Assembly: GCF_007197645.1 (NCBI RefSeq)
Contig: NZ_VKGK01000003.1
Location: 202,719-266,718, forward strand
DNA: 64,000 nucleotides
DNA from: Shewanella hanedai
GTDB lineage: Bacteria > Pseudomonadota > Gammaproteobacteria > Enterobacterales > Shewanellaceae
Reading direction: 5' to 3'
Shown here: one piece after another, positions 8,393 to 17,803 of the stretch
Position numbering within the stretch: position 1 is the first letter of the stretch
How the letters are laid out: each line of letters begins with the position of its first letter
Notes under the pieces: model-generated
The model's database searches: none
What the model was told of the DNA's origin: nothing
Seen by the model: only the letters and a program-made list of their open reading frames with translations
Position numbers and translations under genes: made by a program

Positions 8393-9267
8393 GAAAAAAC
8401 TCTCTGAGATAAAATATTAATCAAATATTCACCGTAACCGCTTTTTCGCAGAGGTTCAGCCAATGCAAGTAACTGAGTGTCATTGATGTAACCCATTCGG
8501 TAAGCCATCTCTTCGGGGCAATTGACCTTAAGACCTTGGCGTTTTTCTATGGTTTCAATAAATTGACCAGCCTGTAGTAAATGGTCATAGGTGCCTGTAT
8601 CTAACCATGCCGTGCCCCTGCCCATGATCTCAACATTCAAAGTGCCCGCTGTTAGGTATTGACCAATGACTTCAATAATTTCTAATTCACCACGAGCAGA
8701 TGGAGTGACATTTTTGGCGAACTTAATGACGTTATTATCGAAGAAGTAAATCCCTGGAACGGCATAGTTAGATTTGGGGATTAAGGGTTTTTCTTCGAGT
8801 GAAACTGCATTTCCTGCACTATCAAATTCAACCACGCCGTAATCACTTGGGTTTGAGACATGGTAACCAAACACGGTTGCACCGCTTACTTGCGTTGCTG
8901 CACGCTTAAGTGATTTTATTAAATCGTGGCCATAAAATAAGTTGTCTCCCAAGATAAGCGCAACGCTCTGATCGCCAATAAAGGTTTCTCCCAATAAAAA
9001 AGCCTGGGCTAATCCATCTGGAGATGGTTGAATCTGGTATTCAATCGAAATTCCCCATTCGCTGCCATCACTAAGTAAAGTTTTAAAATTATGCAGATCA
9101 ATGGGTGTCGTAATGATCAAGATGTCCCTAATGCCTGCACTCATGAGTGTGGCAATGGGATAGTAAATCATCGGTTTATCATAGATAGGTAGCAACTGTT
9201 TGCTAACCGCCATAGATAACGGGTACAAGCGAGTACCGCTCCCTCCCGCCAAAATAATACCTTTCAT
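8389..9267 (-). CDS. rmlA: Glucose-1-phosphate thymidylyltransferase RmlA
   Basis: The first enzyme of the dTDP-L-rhamnose pathway: glucose-1-phosphate plus dTTP gives dTDP-glucose. The nucleotide-binding signature [13 protein letters not shown] is at the N-terminus. [26 protein letters not shown] and [12 protein letters not shown] follow. The ATG at 9267 is chosen over the in-frame GTG at 9270 because a GAGG site lies four bases ahead of the ATG and the family protein begins MKGIILAGG. It is the first gene of the minus-strand rml cluster. Confidence 0.95.
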   Translation of the reverse strand: MKGIILAGGSGTRLYPLSMAVSKQLLPIYDKPMIYYPIATLMSAGIRDILIITTPIDLHNFKTLLSDGSEWGISIEYQIQPSPDGLAQAFLLGETFIGDQSVALILGDNLFYGHDLIKSLKRAATQVSGATVFGYHVSNPSDYGVVEFDSAGNAVSLEEKPLIPKSNYAVPGIYFFDNNVIKFAKNVTPSARGELEIIEVIGQYLTAGTLNVEIMGRGTAWLDTGTYDHLLQAGQFIETIEKRQGLKVNCPEEMAYRMGYINDTQLLALAEPLRKSGYGEYLINILSQRVFS

Positions 9268-9394
9268 CACACCTCGATCATTAATGCAAAACTCAACATA
9301 GAAATAGGTAGGGCAAACCGTTCTTTGCTAACGAATGTCTCTAGAGTGGAGATTTTACCTCGACTGGCAGAATAGTAAAGCGAAGAGGACCACT

Positions 9395-9690
9395 GCGATG
9401 ACGGATGACGGAACGTTGGTGCCTCACTTACGGTTAAAGAAAGAGAGTCGACTACGTCAGCTTCGAGGGCTGTTTAAACTCCTTGCTAGGGTAAAGGCTG
9501 AGAAGGGCGATGACTTCGTCATCTTCTAGGACGGTCACGAGCTCCTTGCTAGGACGTTCGCAGGTTCACTACTAGGACGGCCTTCGGCCTGCTATGGGAG
9601 CTAAACTGCGACGTTCGCTTTTATAGCCCTAGAACCTAGCAGGCACTTGTGCCACCCTCGCAGGGCGCAGCCCGTGCTTCTTTCTTCCTA
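9395..9690. repeat. Mosaic palindromic repeat block R5
   Basis: It separates rmlA from the divergent cysD. It contains GATGACTTCGTCATC and GGCCTTCGGCC words joined by CTAGGACG linkers, and a reverse copy of most of the 64-bp unit at 9627-9681. The rest of the 573-base gap (9268-9394 and 9691-9840) shows no gene. It should hold the divergent rmlA and cysD promoters, which I could not pinpoint. Confidence 0.82.
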
Positions 9691-9840
9691 TTACTAATCA
9701 GAACTTGATATGCCTTTTTGATATAAATTTACTGCGTTTAATAACTTTTAATCCTGTCGCCTACTGTTATTATCTACTCAATGATAACTTACATTTGTTT
9801 CTGTTCAGATTGAATGGATAAGGGCCATACGGAAATCCAT

Positions 9841-10743
9841 ATGTCGACACATCAAACTCATCTTAAGCAGCTTGAAGCTGAATCGATTCAAATTATGCGT
9901 GAGGTTGCCGCTGAATTTGATAATCCCGTGATGCTTTATTCTGTAGGTAAAGATTCTTCTGTTCTCCTGCATCTGGCGCGAAAAGCTTTTTACCCAGGTA
10001 AAATCCCATTTCCATTGATGCACGTTGATACCAATTGGAAATTTAAGGAGATGATTGAGTTTCGAGATCAAATGGCGAAGAAGCATGGTTTTGATCTTAT
10101 CGTCCATAAAAATCCCCGTGGTATTGAGATGAACATCAGCCCATTTACCCATGGCAGCGCTAAACACACCGATATCATGAAGACCGAAGGGCTTAAGCAA
10201 GCACTGGATATGCATGGTTTTGATGCGGCTTTTGGTGGAGCTCGCCGTGATGAAGAGAAGTCTCGTGCCAAAGAACGCGTCTATTCATTTCGCGACAGTA
10301 AACACAGATGGGATCCTAAAAACCAACGTCCTGAGCTTTGGAGTATTTATAACGGCAAGGTCGATAAAGGCGAGAGTATTCGTGTGTTCCCGCTATCTAA
10401 TTGGACCGAACTTGATATCTGGCAGTACATCTATTTAGAGGGGATTGAGATCCCATCCTTGTATCTTGCTGCAGAGCGTCCTGTTGTTGAACGCGATGGC
10501 ACCTTGATCATGGTAGATGATGAGCGCATGCCACTTGAAGGCGAAGATGTACAAACTAAGATGGTGCGTTTTAGAACACTAGGTTGTTATCCGTTAACGG
10601 GGGCCGTTGAGTCAGAGGCTCAAACGCTACCAGAAATTATTCAAGAGATGTTGCTCTGTACCACCTCTGAACGCCAAGGTCGTGTGATTGATAACGACTC
10701 AGCGGGTTCGATGGAGAAGAAAAAAATAGAAGGATACTTTTAA
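9841..10743 (+). CDS. cysD: Sulfate adenylyltransferase subunit 2, CysD
   Basis: The PAPS-reductase-fold subunit of ATP sulfurylase, which makes adenosine-5'-phosphosulfate from ATP and sulfate together with CysN. Visible: the PP-loop [19 protein letters not shown], then [33 protein letters not shown] and the C-terminal [13 protein letters not shown] followed by a GYF terminus. These closely match E. coli CysD as I recall it. The frame also has an ATG at 9814; the ATG at 9841 gives 300 residues, close to the family's 302, so it is preferred. Ribosome binding sites are weak for both. Confidence 0.94.
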   Translation: MSTHQTHLKQLEAESIQIMREVAAEFDNPVMLYSVGKDSSVLLHLARKAFYPGKIPFPLMHVDTNWKFKEMIEFRDQMAKKHGFDLIVHKNPRGIEMNISPFTHGSAKHTDIMKTEGLKQALDMHGFDAAFGGARRDEEKSRAKERVYSFRDSKHRWDPKNQRPELWSIYNGKVDKGESIRVFPLSNWTELDIWQYIYLEGIEIPSLYLAAERPVVERDGTLIMVDDERMPLEGEDVQTKMVRFRTLGCYPLTGAVESEAQTLPEIIQEMLLCTTSERQGRVIDNDSAGSMEKKKIEGYF

Positions 10744-10906
10744 AATTGAGAAGCGATTTTAAAAGTTAGATCGGCTTGCGCCGGTAACAGCATTTTTGGT
10801 TAAGAGACTCGAGCTGGAGCAACATTTAGTTGTTAGAAGATCCGCCGCCAGAGCAGATTCATTCGTAGAGCTCGCTTGCTAAAAGTATTGAATATTGATT
10901 TAACCG

Positions 10907-10943
10907 TGAGTGACATTCTTTTAAGCGCGATGCTTGTCACTCA
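10907..10943 (+). promoter_or_regulatory. Hairpin just upstream of cysN
   Basis: Perfect nine-base arms (TGAGTGACA and its complement) with a 19-base loop, about 16 bases before the cysN start. No T-tract follows, so it is not a standard terminator. The cysD-cysN gap (216 bases) is long for genes that encode one enzyme. The rest of it shows no recognised element. Confidence 0.45.
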
Positions 10944-10959
10944 TAGATAAGGAATAAAA

Positions 10960-12369
10960 ATGACCACCAGTTCTAATTTGATTGCTTCAGATATTGAAGA
11001 GTACCTAAAAGTTCACGAAAACAAAGATATGTTACGTGTGTTGACGTGTGGCAGTGTGGACGATGGTAAATCTACGTTAATTGGCCGTCTGCTATTTGAT
11101 AGTAAGATGATTTTTGAAGATCAGATGGCGGCGATTGAAAAAGATTCTAAGCGTTTTAATACCACTGATGAATCATTTGATCTGGCTTTGCTGGTGGATG
11201 GCCTTCAATCTGAGCGTGAACAAGGTATTACTATTGACGTGGCTTACCGCTACTTCACGACTGAGCAGCGTAAATTCATTATTGCTGATACCCCTGGTCA
11301 TGAGCAGTATACGCGTAATATGGCAACTGGCGCGTCAACGTGTGACCTCGCAATTATTCTTATTGATGCTCGTCATGGCGTGCAAGTACAAACTAGGCGT
11401 CATAGCTTTATCTGTTCACAGTTAGGGATCAAACACGTCATTATCGCCATTAATAAGATGGATGCGGTAGGTTACGATCAGGCAACTTATCAAAAGATTA
11501 AAAAAGAGTACCGTGAGTTTGCTGAAGCTCTTTCCTTTACCGATGTGCGCTTTGTGCCAATCTCTGCGTTAAAGGGCGATAATGTCGTTAATGAAAGCGA
11601 GCATATGACTTGGTATCCTGGCTCGACCTTACTCAAGTTGCTTAATACAGTATCAATTGAGCAGGGTAGAAGTGAGTCATTCCGTTTTCAGGTGCAATAT
11701 GTCAACCGACCTAATCTAGATTTCCGTGGTTTTTGTGGAACCTTAGCATCTGGGGATATTCGAGTTGGTGACACGGTTGTCACTTTACCTTCAGGTAAAG
11801 AAAGCAAAATTAAGTCTATCGTGACATTCGATGGTGAGCTTGAAAAAGCGGTTGCCGGTCAAGCTGTGACGTTAACACTTGAAGATGAAATTGATATCAG
11901 TCGTGGCGATATGCTGGTTCGCCCCCATGATAAGCCTCACTCAATAAGTAATTTTGAAGCCGATGTCGTGTGGATGACAGAGGAGCCATTGTGTGTTGAT
12001 CGTGAATATGCGATCAAAATGGGCAGTAAGTCTGTTTACGGTTATGCCGATGCCATTAATCACAAAATTGATGTGAATACACTTGAAAAGCAATCAGCTC
12101 AACAGTTGGCACTTAACGAGATCGGTAACTGTCACTTTGCGGTCACTGAGCCTGTACAGTTTGATGCCTATGATGACAATCGTTCAACAGGTGCATTCAT
12201 CATTATTGACCGTTTAACCAACGTGACAGTTGGTGCTGGTATGATCCGCAATGCCATTCAAGCCAAATCGATAGAGGCCCATGAATATTCTGAGTTTGAG
12301 TTAGAGATGAACGCGTTAGTGCGTAAGCACTTCCCTCACTGGGGCGCCAAGGACATTGCTAAGTCTTAA
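10960..12369 (+). CDS. cysN: Sulfate adenylyltransferase subunit 1, CysN (GTPase)
   Basis: A 469-residue EF-Tu-like GTPase that couples GTP hydrolysis to APS formation by CysD. The G motifs are clear: [15 protein letters not shown] (G1), [12 protein letters not shown] (G3), NKMD (G4) and SALKG (G5), followed by two beta-barrel domains. There is no CysC fusion; a separate cysC lies downstream. An AAGGAA site precedes the ATG. Confidence 0.96.
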   Translation: MTTSSNLIASDIEEYLKVHENKDMLRVLTCGSVDDGKSTLIGRLLFDSKMIFEDQMAAIEKDSKRFNTTDESFDLALLVDGLQSEREQGITIDVAYRYFTTEQRKFIIADTPGHEQYTRNMATGASTCDLAIILIDARHGVQVQTRRHSFICSQLGIKHVIIAINKMDAVGYDQATYQKIKKEYREFAEALSFTDVRFVPISALKGDNVVNESEHMTWYPGSTLLKLLNTVSIEQGRSESFRFQVQYVNRPNLDFRGFCGTLASGDIRVGDTVVTLPSGKESKIKSIVTFDGELEKAVAGQAVTLTLEDEIDISRGDMLVRPHDKPHSISNFEADVVWMTEEPLCVDREYAIKMGSKSVYGYADAINHKIDVNTLEKQSAQQLALNEIGNCHFAVTEPVQFDAYDDNRSTGAFIIIDRLTNVTVGAGMIRNAIQAKSIEAHEYSEFELEMNALVRKHFPHWGAKDIAKS

Positions 12370-12403
12370 AACACAGTTGTAAGATACAAGTCTTAAGTAA
12401 TAA

Positions 12404-12463
12404 GTAGGAGGGGCTTTAGCCCCGATGTTTTCTATGTTTAATCGCGGCTAAAGCCGCTCCTAC
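12404..12463. repeat. REP/BIME-like pair of inverted hairpins
   Basis: Two short palindromes, GGGGCTTTAGCCCC (12410-12423) and GCGGCTAAAGCCGC (12444-12457), are placed in mirror orientation. They are enclosed by a GTAGGA/TCCTAC inverted repeat. This matches the build of paired REP elements. The GGCTTTAGCC core is also used in blocks R1, R2, R4 and R6. It lies between cysN and the permease gene. Confidence 0.75.
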
Positions 12464-12482
12464 AATGAATAATCAGGAATTT

Positions 12483-14210
12483 ATGTCATTAAACGGGTAC
12501 CTCACCATCAGCATCTTCCTCATGACTATCGTGGGATTAGTGCGTTTTCAGAGTCGCCCATCTTTGGTGTTTGGTGTGTCTTTGCTTGCCTTGGTTGGGC
12601 TAAACCTTGTATCGCGCGAGCAACTATTGTCGAGTATGTCTAACCCGGGATTAGTTACCTTGGTTTTGTTGATTTTGTGTTCTTTTACACTTGAGAAAAC
12701 ACGTTTACTGCGAGTGATAGCCTCAAAAGTGATAGTGAGTAGTTATAACTCTACCTGGATGCGCCTGTTTGGCATTACAGCGTTAAGCTCCGCTTTATTA
12801 AATAATACCGCTGTGGTGGCGACTTTACTGTCGCCAATCCGTAATAACCCCCACCATTTTGCCAGTAAGCTGTTGTTACCTCTCTCTTATGCCGCTATTT
12901 TAGGCGGAACGCTGACGTTAATCGGCACCTCGACTAATTTGATCGTCAATAGTCTCTACATCGATGCCGAGGGGAAATCACTGAGCTTTTTCTCTTTTAC
13001 CGCTGTGGGAGCCTTATTGGTATTGGGTTGCGGCTTAGTGTTGAGAGTCGCTTCTCGTTGGTTGCCGAATATTGAGCATAAAGAGACCTGTTCAAAGGGT
13101 TATTTCATCGATGCCAAAGTAGTGCAAGGTTCAGAGTTAATTGGACGTTCTGTTGAAAACAATGGCTTAAGGCATCTTGAGTCTCTGTTTTTGGTAGAAG
13201 TAGTCCGTAATAAACGTTTAATCAGTCCGGTGACTCCGACCGAAGTGTTGCAAGTTGATGACAGGCTTATTTTTAGTGGTGATATCACTAAGATGATGCA
13301 GCTTAGCCAATTTTCTGGTTTAGAGATGTTTGCCGAGAAAAATGGCTTATTGGATTCTAATTTGACTGAGGTAGTGGTTAAGCAAGAGAGCGTGCTTATC
13401 TCGAAAACCTTAAAAGATACCGGATTCAGAGCGCTGTTTGATGCTGCAGTTGTTGCAATTCGACGCGATGGTGAAGAGGTGTCGGGTAAGTTAGGGGAGG
13501 TGGTGATCAAGGCGGGTGATTTTTTAGTGTTGGCCGTGGGAGAAGACTTTAAATCACGACGCAACCTCAGTAAAAACTTTATTGTGATCAGTGGTGTTGA
13601 ACCTGAAATTCGCATCAACGGCTTAAAAGCATGGCTCTCTGTCGGTGGTTTTGTACTCACCATTGGATTAGCTGCAACGGGCGTTATCGAAATGCTTCAG
13701 GGGTTGATGTTACTCTTGGGTGTACTTATTTTTAGCCAGTGTATTAGTGTTAATGAGGTTGTCAGACGTTTCCCTGTCGATATCTGGTTAATCGTCTCTA
13801 CAGCTATCTTGTTATCTCATGCCTTGGTGAATTCAGGCGTTGTTGAGCTATTATCACAATGGGTTAATCAGGTAGCAGATAAAGATCATGTGTTTATGGC
13901 GTTAGTGCTGGTATATCTATCGACCTGGCTCATCACTGAACTTGTGACCAATAATGCTGCAGCGGCCTTAATGTTCCCAATTGCTTACAGTATCGCTTTA
14001 GGCTTTGATGTGGATATTTTGCCCTTTGTCATGACCGTTGCATTTGCTGCGAGTGGTAGTTTTATTAGCCCTTACGGCTATCAAACTAACCTAATGGTGT
14101 TTAATGCAGGCCAATACAAGTTAATGGATTTTGTTAAAGTCGGTTTACCTGTCAGTCTGGTATATGCCGCAATCGTATTAACTGCTGTGCCAATTTTCTT
14201 TCCGTTTTAA
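12483..14210 (+). CDS. SLC13/DASS-family permease with two RCK-C domains, probable sulfate transporter
   Basis: About 575 residues. An N-terminal bundle of membrane segments (1-190) carries the family loop NNTAVVATLLSP. Two soluble TrkA-C/RCK-C modules lie at roughly 205-360, and a second membrane bundle has the matching motif TELVTNNAAAALMFP. This two-hairpin NNT architecture is typical of SLC13 anion permeases. The place between cysN and cysC makes sulfate the likely substrate (inference). The start at 12483 has an AGGA site five bases away; the upstream in-frame ATG at 12465 lies at the edge of the REP element and has none. Confidence 0.88.
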   Translation: MSLNGYLTISIFLMTIVGLVRFQSRPSLVFGVSLLALVGLNLVSREQLLSSMSNPGLVTLVLLILCSFTLEKTRLLRVIASKVIVSSYNSTWMRLFGITALSSALLNNTAVVATLLSPIRNNPHHFASKLLLPLSYAAILGGTLTLIGTSTNLIVNSLYIDAEGKSLSFFSFTAVGALLVLGCGLVLRVASRWLPNIEHKETCSKGYFIDAKVVQGSELIGRSVENNGLRHLESLFLVEVVRNKRLISPVTPTEVLQVDDRLIFSGDITKMMQLSQFSGLEMFAEKNGLLDSNLTEVVVKQESVLISKTLKDTGFRALFDAAVVAIRRDGEEVSGKLGEVVIKAGDFLVLAVGEDFKSRRNLSKNFIVISGVEPEIRINGLKAWLSVGGFVLTIGLAATGVIEMLQGLMLLLGVLIFSQCISVNEVVRRFPVDIWLIVSTAILLSHALVNSGVVELLSQWVNQVADKDHVFMALVLVYLSTWLITELVTNNAAAALMFPIAYSIALGFDVDILPFVMTVAFAASGSFISPYGYQTNLMVFNAGQYKLMDFVKVGLPVSLVYAAIVLTAVPIFFPF

Positions 14211-14236
14211 ATAGTTGAGTATTCCAAGGATTGTTA

Positions 14237-14878
14237 ATGTCACCCTATAAGAGTGTTGAAACTGAAGATAAGTCTTCCGATGTTGTCTGGCATCTTGCGA
14301 GTGTTACCCATGAGCAAAGAGTCGCATCATTGGGCCACAATCCCGCCGTACTTTGGTTTACAGGTTTAAGTGGTTCAGGTAAGTCGACCGTTGCCAACGT
14401 CGTTGATAAACTGTTACATGAGTTAGGGTGTAAAACGTATCTGCTTGACGGAGATAATGTCCGTCATGGTCTCAATGGCGATCTGGGCTTTTCCGATCAA
14501 GACCGAGTTGAGAATATTCGCCGTATAGGGGAGGTGTCAAAACTCTTTGTGGACGCAGGGCTATTAGTATCGACAGCATTTATCTCACCTTTTAACGCTG
14601 ATCGTGAGATGGTCAGAGAGCTGTTAGCAGATAAGCAATTTGTCGAAGTTTATATCGATACTCCACTTGAGGTGTGTGAGCAGCGAGATCCTAAAGGTCT
14701 TTATAAAAAAGCCCGTGCGGGAGAGATTAAAAACTTTACTGGTATTGATTCGGCTTATGAGTTGCCTCAACATCCCGAGATACATGTTAAAACAGCTGAG
14801 CAGTCAATTAAAGAGTGCGCTGAGCAAGTCGTCAACTACCTTAAAGATAATGGGTATATAAACGCTAGTAGCTCGTAA
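14237..14878 (+). CDS. cysC: Adenylylsulfate kinase CysC
   Basis: It phosphorylates APS to PAPS. A P-loop, [16 protein letters not shown], is near residue 40, followed by [21 protein letters not shown] and the APS-kinase lid region [15 protein letters not shown]. 213 residues, normal length. The ATG at 14237 has AGGA seven bases upstream; the TTG at 14231 is rejected. The gene is 26 bases after the permease, in the same operon as cysD and cysN. Confidence 0.96.
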   Translation: MSPYKSVETEDKSSDVVWHLASVTHEQRVASLGHNPAVLWFTGLSGSGKSTVANVVDKLLHELGCKTYLLDGDNVRHGLNGDLGFSDQDRVENIRRIGEVSKLFVDAGLLVSTAFISPFNADREMVRELLADKQFVEVYIDTPLEVCEQRDPKGLYKKARAGEIKNFTGIDSAYELPQHPEIHVKTAEQSIKECAEQVVNYLKDNGYINASSS

Positions 14879-14893
14879 TAAATTAGGATCCGC

Positions 14894-15862
14894 ATGAATT
14901 ACGATATTTTTAATGGCGATGCCGACGGCATCATTGCATTGTTACAACTGCGCTTAGCATATCCGCTTTCGGCGGAATTAATCACAGGTGTAAAGCGTGA
15001 TATTGCGCTGCTTGAGCCATTAACGATAAGCGCTAGTCTTACGTCGCAAGATAGCTTGACTGTACTTGATATCTCTATGGAGAAGAATAAAGCGGGTTTG
15101 CTTGAGGCTTTGAAATCTGGTGCTAAGGTGTATTATGCCGACCATCATCGCAGTGGTGATATTCCAATGAATGCTAATTTAGAAGCGTATATTGATCTAG
15201 ATGCCAACACTTGTACCAGTTTGATTATTGATAAATGTCTGCAAGGAAAGTTTCACTATTGGGCGATAGCTGCTGCTTATGGCGATAACTTGATTGCTAA
15301 GGCAGACTTGCTGTCTAGCGAGGCTGGCTTAACACTATCTCAAGCTAAGTTGCTAAATGAGCTAGGAACGCTAATTAATTATAATGGCTATGGTGCGCAT
15401 GTTGATGAGCTCCATTTTCATCCCGCGACACTATACAAAGCCTTGCTTAAATATACGAGCCCGTTTGATGTTATTGAAGATGAAAATTCCCCTTTCCATC
15501 AGTTAAAAGAAGCTTACAGACAAGACATGGACAAAGCGCTTGCCGTAGCTCCTTTTTATCATAGCCAAGTGTTGTCTCTTATTGAGCTAGCAGATGCACC
15601 TTGGGCGAGACGAGTTAGCGGTGTGTTTGGTAATCATTTGGCAAATCAACATCCAGATAGTGCTCATGGCGTATTGACTGAAAATGCTGATGGAAGTTAC
15701 ACCATTTCACTGCGGGCTCCGTTATCGAATAAGCAGGGTGCTGGTGATATTTGTAGTCAGTTTGATACTGGTGGGGGCCGTGCTGCAGCTGCAGGGGTCA
15801 ATAAATTACCATCTGTCGATATCGCGCGTTTTACTCAAGCCGTTGAAAGTTACTATGGGTGA
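14894..15862 (+). CDS. DHH-family phosphoesterase in the sulfate-activation operon
   Basis: A 322-residue protein. The N-terminal FNGDADGIIALLQLR corresponds to DHH motif I (D-X-D), VYYADHHRSG to the DHH triad (motif III), and GGGRAAAAGVNKLP near the C-terminus to the DHHA1 glycine-rich motif. It follows cysC by 15 bases. DHH proteins include nanoRNases and pAp phosphatases of the NrnA type. Because PAPS use produces pAp, which must be removed, a pAp phosphatase role is attractive, but that is inference from context. Relatives are often labelled acetyltransferase in databases, which the motifs do not support. Confidence 0.8.
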   Translation: MNYDIFNGDADGIIALLQLRLAYPLSAELITGVKRDIALLEPLTISASLTSQDSLTVLDISMEKNKAGLLEALKSGAKVYYADHHRSGDIPMNANLEAYIDLDANTCTSLIIDKCLQGKFHYWAIAAAYGDNLIAKADLLSSEAGLTLSQAKLLNELGTLINYNGYGAHVDELHFHPATLYKALLKYTSPFDVIEDENSPFHQLKEAYRQDMDKALAVAPFYHSQVLSLIELADAPWARRVSGVFGNHLANQHPDSAHGVLTENADGSYTISLRAPLSNKQGAGDICSQFDTGGGRAAAAGVNKLPSVDIARFTQAVESYYG

Positions 15863-15865
15863 AGC

Positions 15866-16435
15866 TAAGAACAGCGCAGACTTCGTCAGCTTTGAGGACA
15901 GTTGCAGGCTCCTTTCTAGGACGTTCGCAAGCTCACTGCGAGAGCGGCCTTTGGCCTACTATACGAGTTAAACTGCGAGGAGTGTTGCGCTTACGGATGA
16001 CGGATAACGGAACGTTCGTACCTCACTGACGGAAAAAATAGGACGCCAACTTCGAGAGCAGTCGCGAGCTCCTTGCTAGAACGTTCGCGAGCTCACTGTC
16101 AGGACGGCCTCCGGCCTGCTATACGAGCTAAACTGCGAGGAATGCTCCGCTTCCCCTGTAGGTTGGGCTTTAGCCCATCAAACCCATAAACAAGAGCGAC
16201 TGCATAAATGCCGACCTACAATAGAAGAAGGCCATTACGTCATCTGTAACCGCTGCGGCGTTCCGCATTTGACTGTATCGAATCTAGAAGCGAAGCGATC
16301 TAGCCAGCCGTAGGCTGTACTAGCAGGCCGTAGGCCGCTCTTGTGTATAGTACTAAATCTGACGGCATAAATGCCGGCCTACAATAGAAGAAGGCCCATT
16401 GCGTCAATCGTAGCCGTTTACGGCGTTCGTTTGGT
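15866..16435. repeat. Mosaic palindromic repeat block R6
   Basis: The block contains the GTAGGTTGGGCTTTAGCCC element (16155-16179) and two copies of the 25-mer in reverse orientation (16198-16222 and 16361-16385). GGCCTCCGGCC and GGCCGTAGGCC words and GAACGTTCGTACC stretches shared with R1, R2, R5 and R7 are also present. It covers the whole gap between the DHH gene and the convergent transferase gene and encodes the latter's last codons. Confidence 0.82.
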
Positions 16436-17687
16436 TTGTGCTTCTTTGCTGCTTATTTGAAAATAGATGGCGCTCAATATTTTCAAAGGCATCACACTTT
16501 TGTGGTTGCCAGAATATGTGCCGTAATAACTGGTACTCATTGGCGACGGATGGCGTTATATGAAAAGACTCCTCCTTGTTTAACACGGCTAATAGAGTGT
16601 CAAATTGATGGAATCGATACTTAGAACTTGTAACTTTATTTGAAGATATTTGCCCGACTAAGGGGAGATACTCAGCGTAATCATATATCTCCCTTGGTTT
16701 CTCGTCCTTGTTTTCTTGTTCAAATGAATAGAAGAAAATGGGAACTTGATGCAGTAGTAGATCAACAAACAGCGATGATTGATCGGTGATGAGAAGATCG
16801 ACTTCTTGAAGAATACTGTAGACATCTTCCCAATGAGAGATATCGATAATGTTAGGGTATTGGTTTAGTTGCTTTCCTAGGTGGGCTTCATTTGGGTGAA
16901 AACGCACTAGAAATAGTTGATTTTTATTCACTAATTGCTCAGATAGAGCTGACCAGTCGAACGCCTTGTCATAAGGGCTATTAATCTCACCTTTATTGTC
17001 CACTGTCAGCATGCTATCTCGCCAAGTTGGAACATATAAAATGGTGTTATCATATTGAGTATTAAAGAGGTTTGATATAGACGTTATCTGTTTTGGATAA
17101 CGTTTAAAGTAATCTGTTCTTGGGTTGCCACTTCGAATGAACTGTGAAGATTGAAGTCTAAAGGCGGAAGTTAATACGCTCTCTATGACTGGGCTTGGGC
17201 TAAGCATCAGATCCGGTTTTACATGTTGCTGGTGGAATTTAAGGGAGTTTGCCCATTGTTTCATCTGGGTATCGGCTTGATAGGAGTGTGCTAATGGTCC
17301 AGATGTTATGTCGAATTCTATTTTTTTAAGTGGTGAACCGTGCCATAAATTAACCTTTGTGGCACCTTTAGCAAAGTACTGACTGATATCACCAATGTAA
17401 GTATTGTAGAAATAATACTTGGCTGTTAAACAGTGAAATATTCCGCGTATGCTTCTTCTATTGTAAGCTTCATAACCGTCTTTTTTGAGTTGCTGAATGA
17501 CGGCATCATCGCCACTTATCCATATAGAACGCAAGGTGCTTGTTTGCTGCCAATGCAGATATAGATACTTGGCATTATCTGAAAACTGATTTTTGTAGCT
17601 GCCCATAACCGCTTTGTTTGTTCTGGGGAATCCCCCCGACATATGGTAAACGAGCTTCCTTAGCATGGCAGTGATAATACTCTTCAT
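16404..17687 (-). CDS. CDP-glycerol glycerophosphotransferase-family protein (TagB/TagF-like)
   Basis: A 427-residue protein of the family that transfers polyol-phosphate units from CDP-activated donors. Visible family landmarks: NLWHGSPLKKIEFD, RSGNPRTDYFKR, LYVPTWRDS, VRFHPNEAH and the C-terminal LLITDQSSLFVDLLLHQVPIFFYSFE. The protein is probably cytoplasmic and membrane-associated. It is the last gene of the minus-strand polysaccharide locus, so a glycerol-phosphate or other alditol-phosphate substituent on the polymer is likely (inference). The final residues are encoded by repeat block R6. Confidence 0.85.
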   Translation of the reverse strand: MKSIITAMLRKLVYHMSGGFPRTNKAVMGSYKNQFSDNAKYLYLHWQQTSTLRSIWISGDDAVIQQLKKDGYEAYNRRSIRGIFHCLTAKYYFYNTYIGDISQYFAKGATKVNLWHGSPLKKIEFDITSGPLAHSYQADTQMKQWANSLKFHQQHVKPDLMLSPSPVIESVLTSAFRLQSSQFIRSGNPRTDYFKRYPKQITSISNLFNTQYDNTILYVPTWRDSMLTVDNKGEINSPYDKAFDWSALSEQLVNKNQLFLVRFHPNEAHLGKQLNQYPNIIDISHWEDVYSILQEVDLLITDQSSLFVDLLLHQVPIFFYSFEQENKDEKPREIYDYAEYLPLVGQISSNKVTSSKYRFHQFDTLLAVLNKEESFHITPSVANEYQLLRHIFWQPQKCDAFENIERHLFSNKQQRSTNQTNAVNGYD

Positions 17688-17803
17688 TTGTACTCACTCC
17701 GATAGTGATTGTGTTCTTTATTAACCTGAAGTTAGTGTCTGGTTTGTCTTGATCTTTTTTCTAATTCAAGCCGTTAATGAATTAGGGTTACCTCTATTTC
17801 AGA

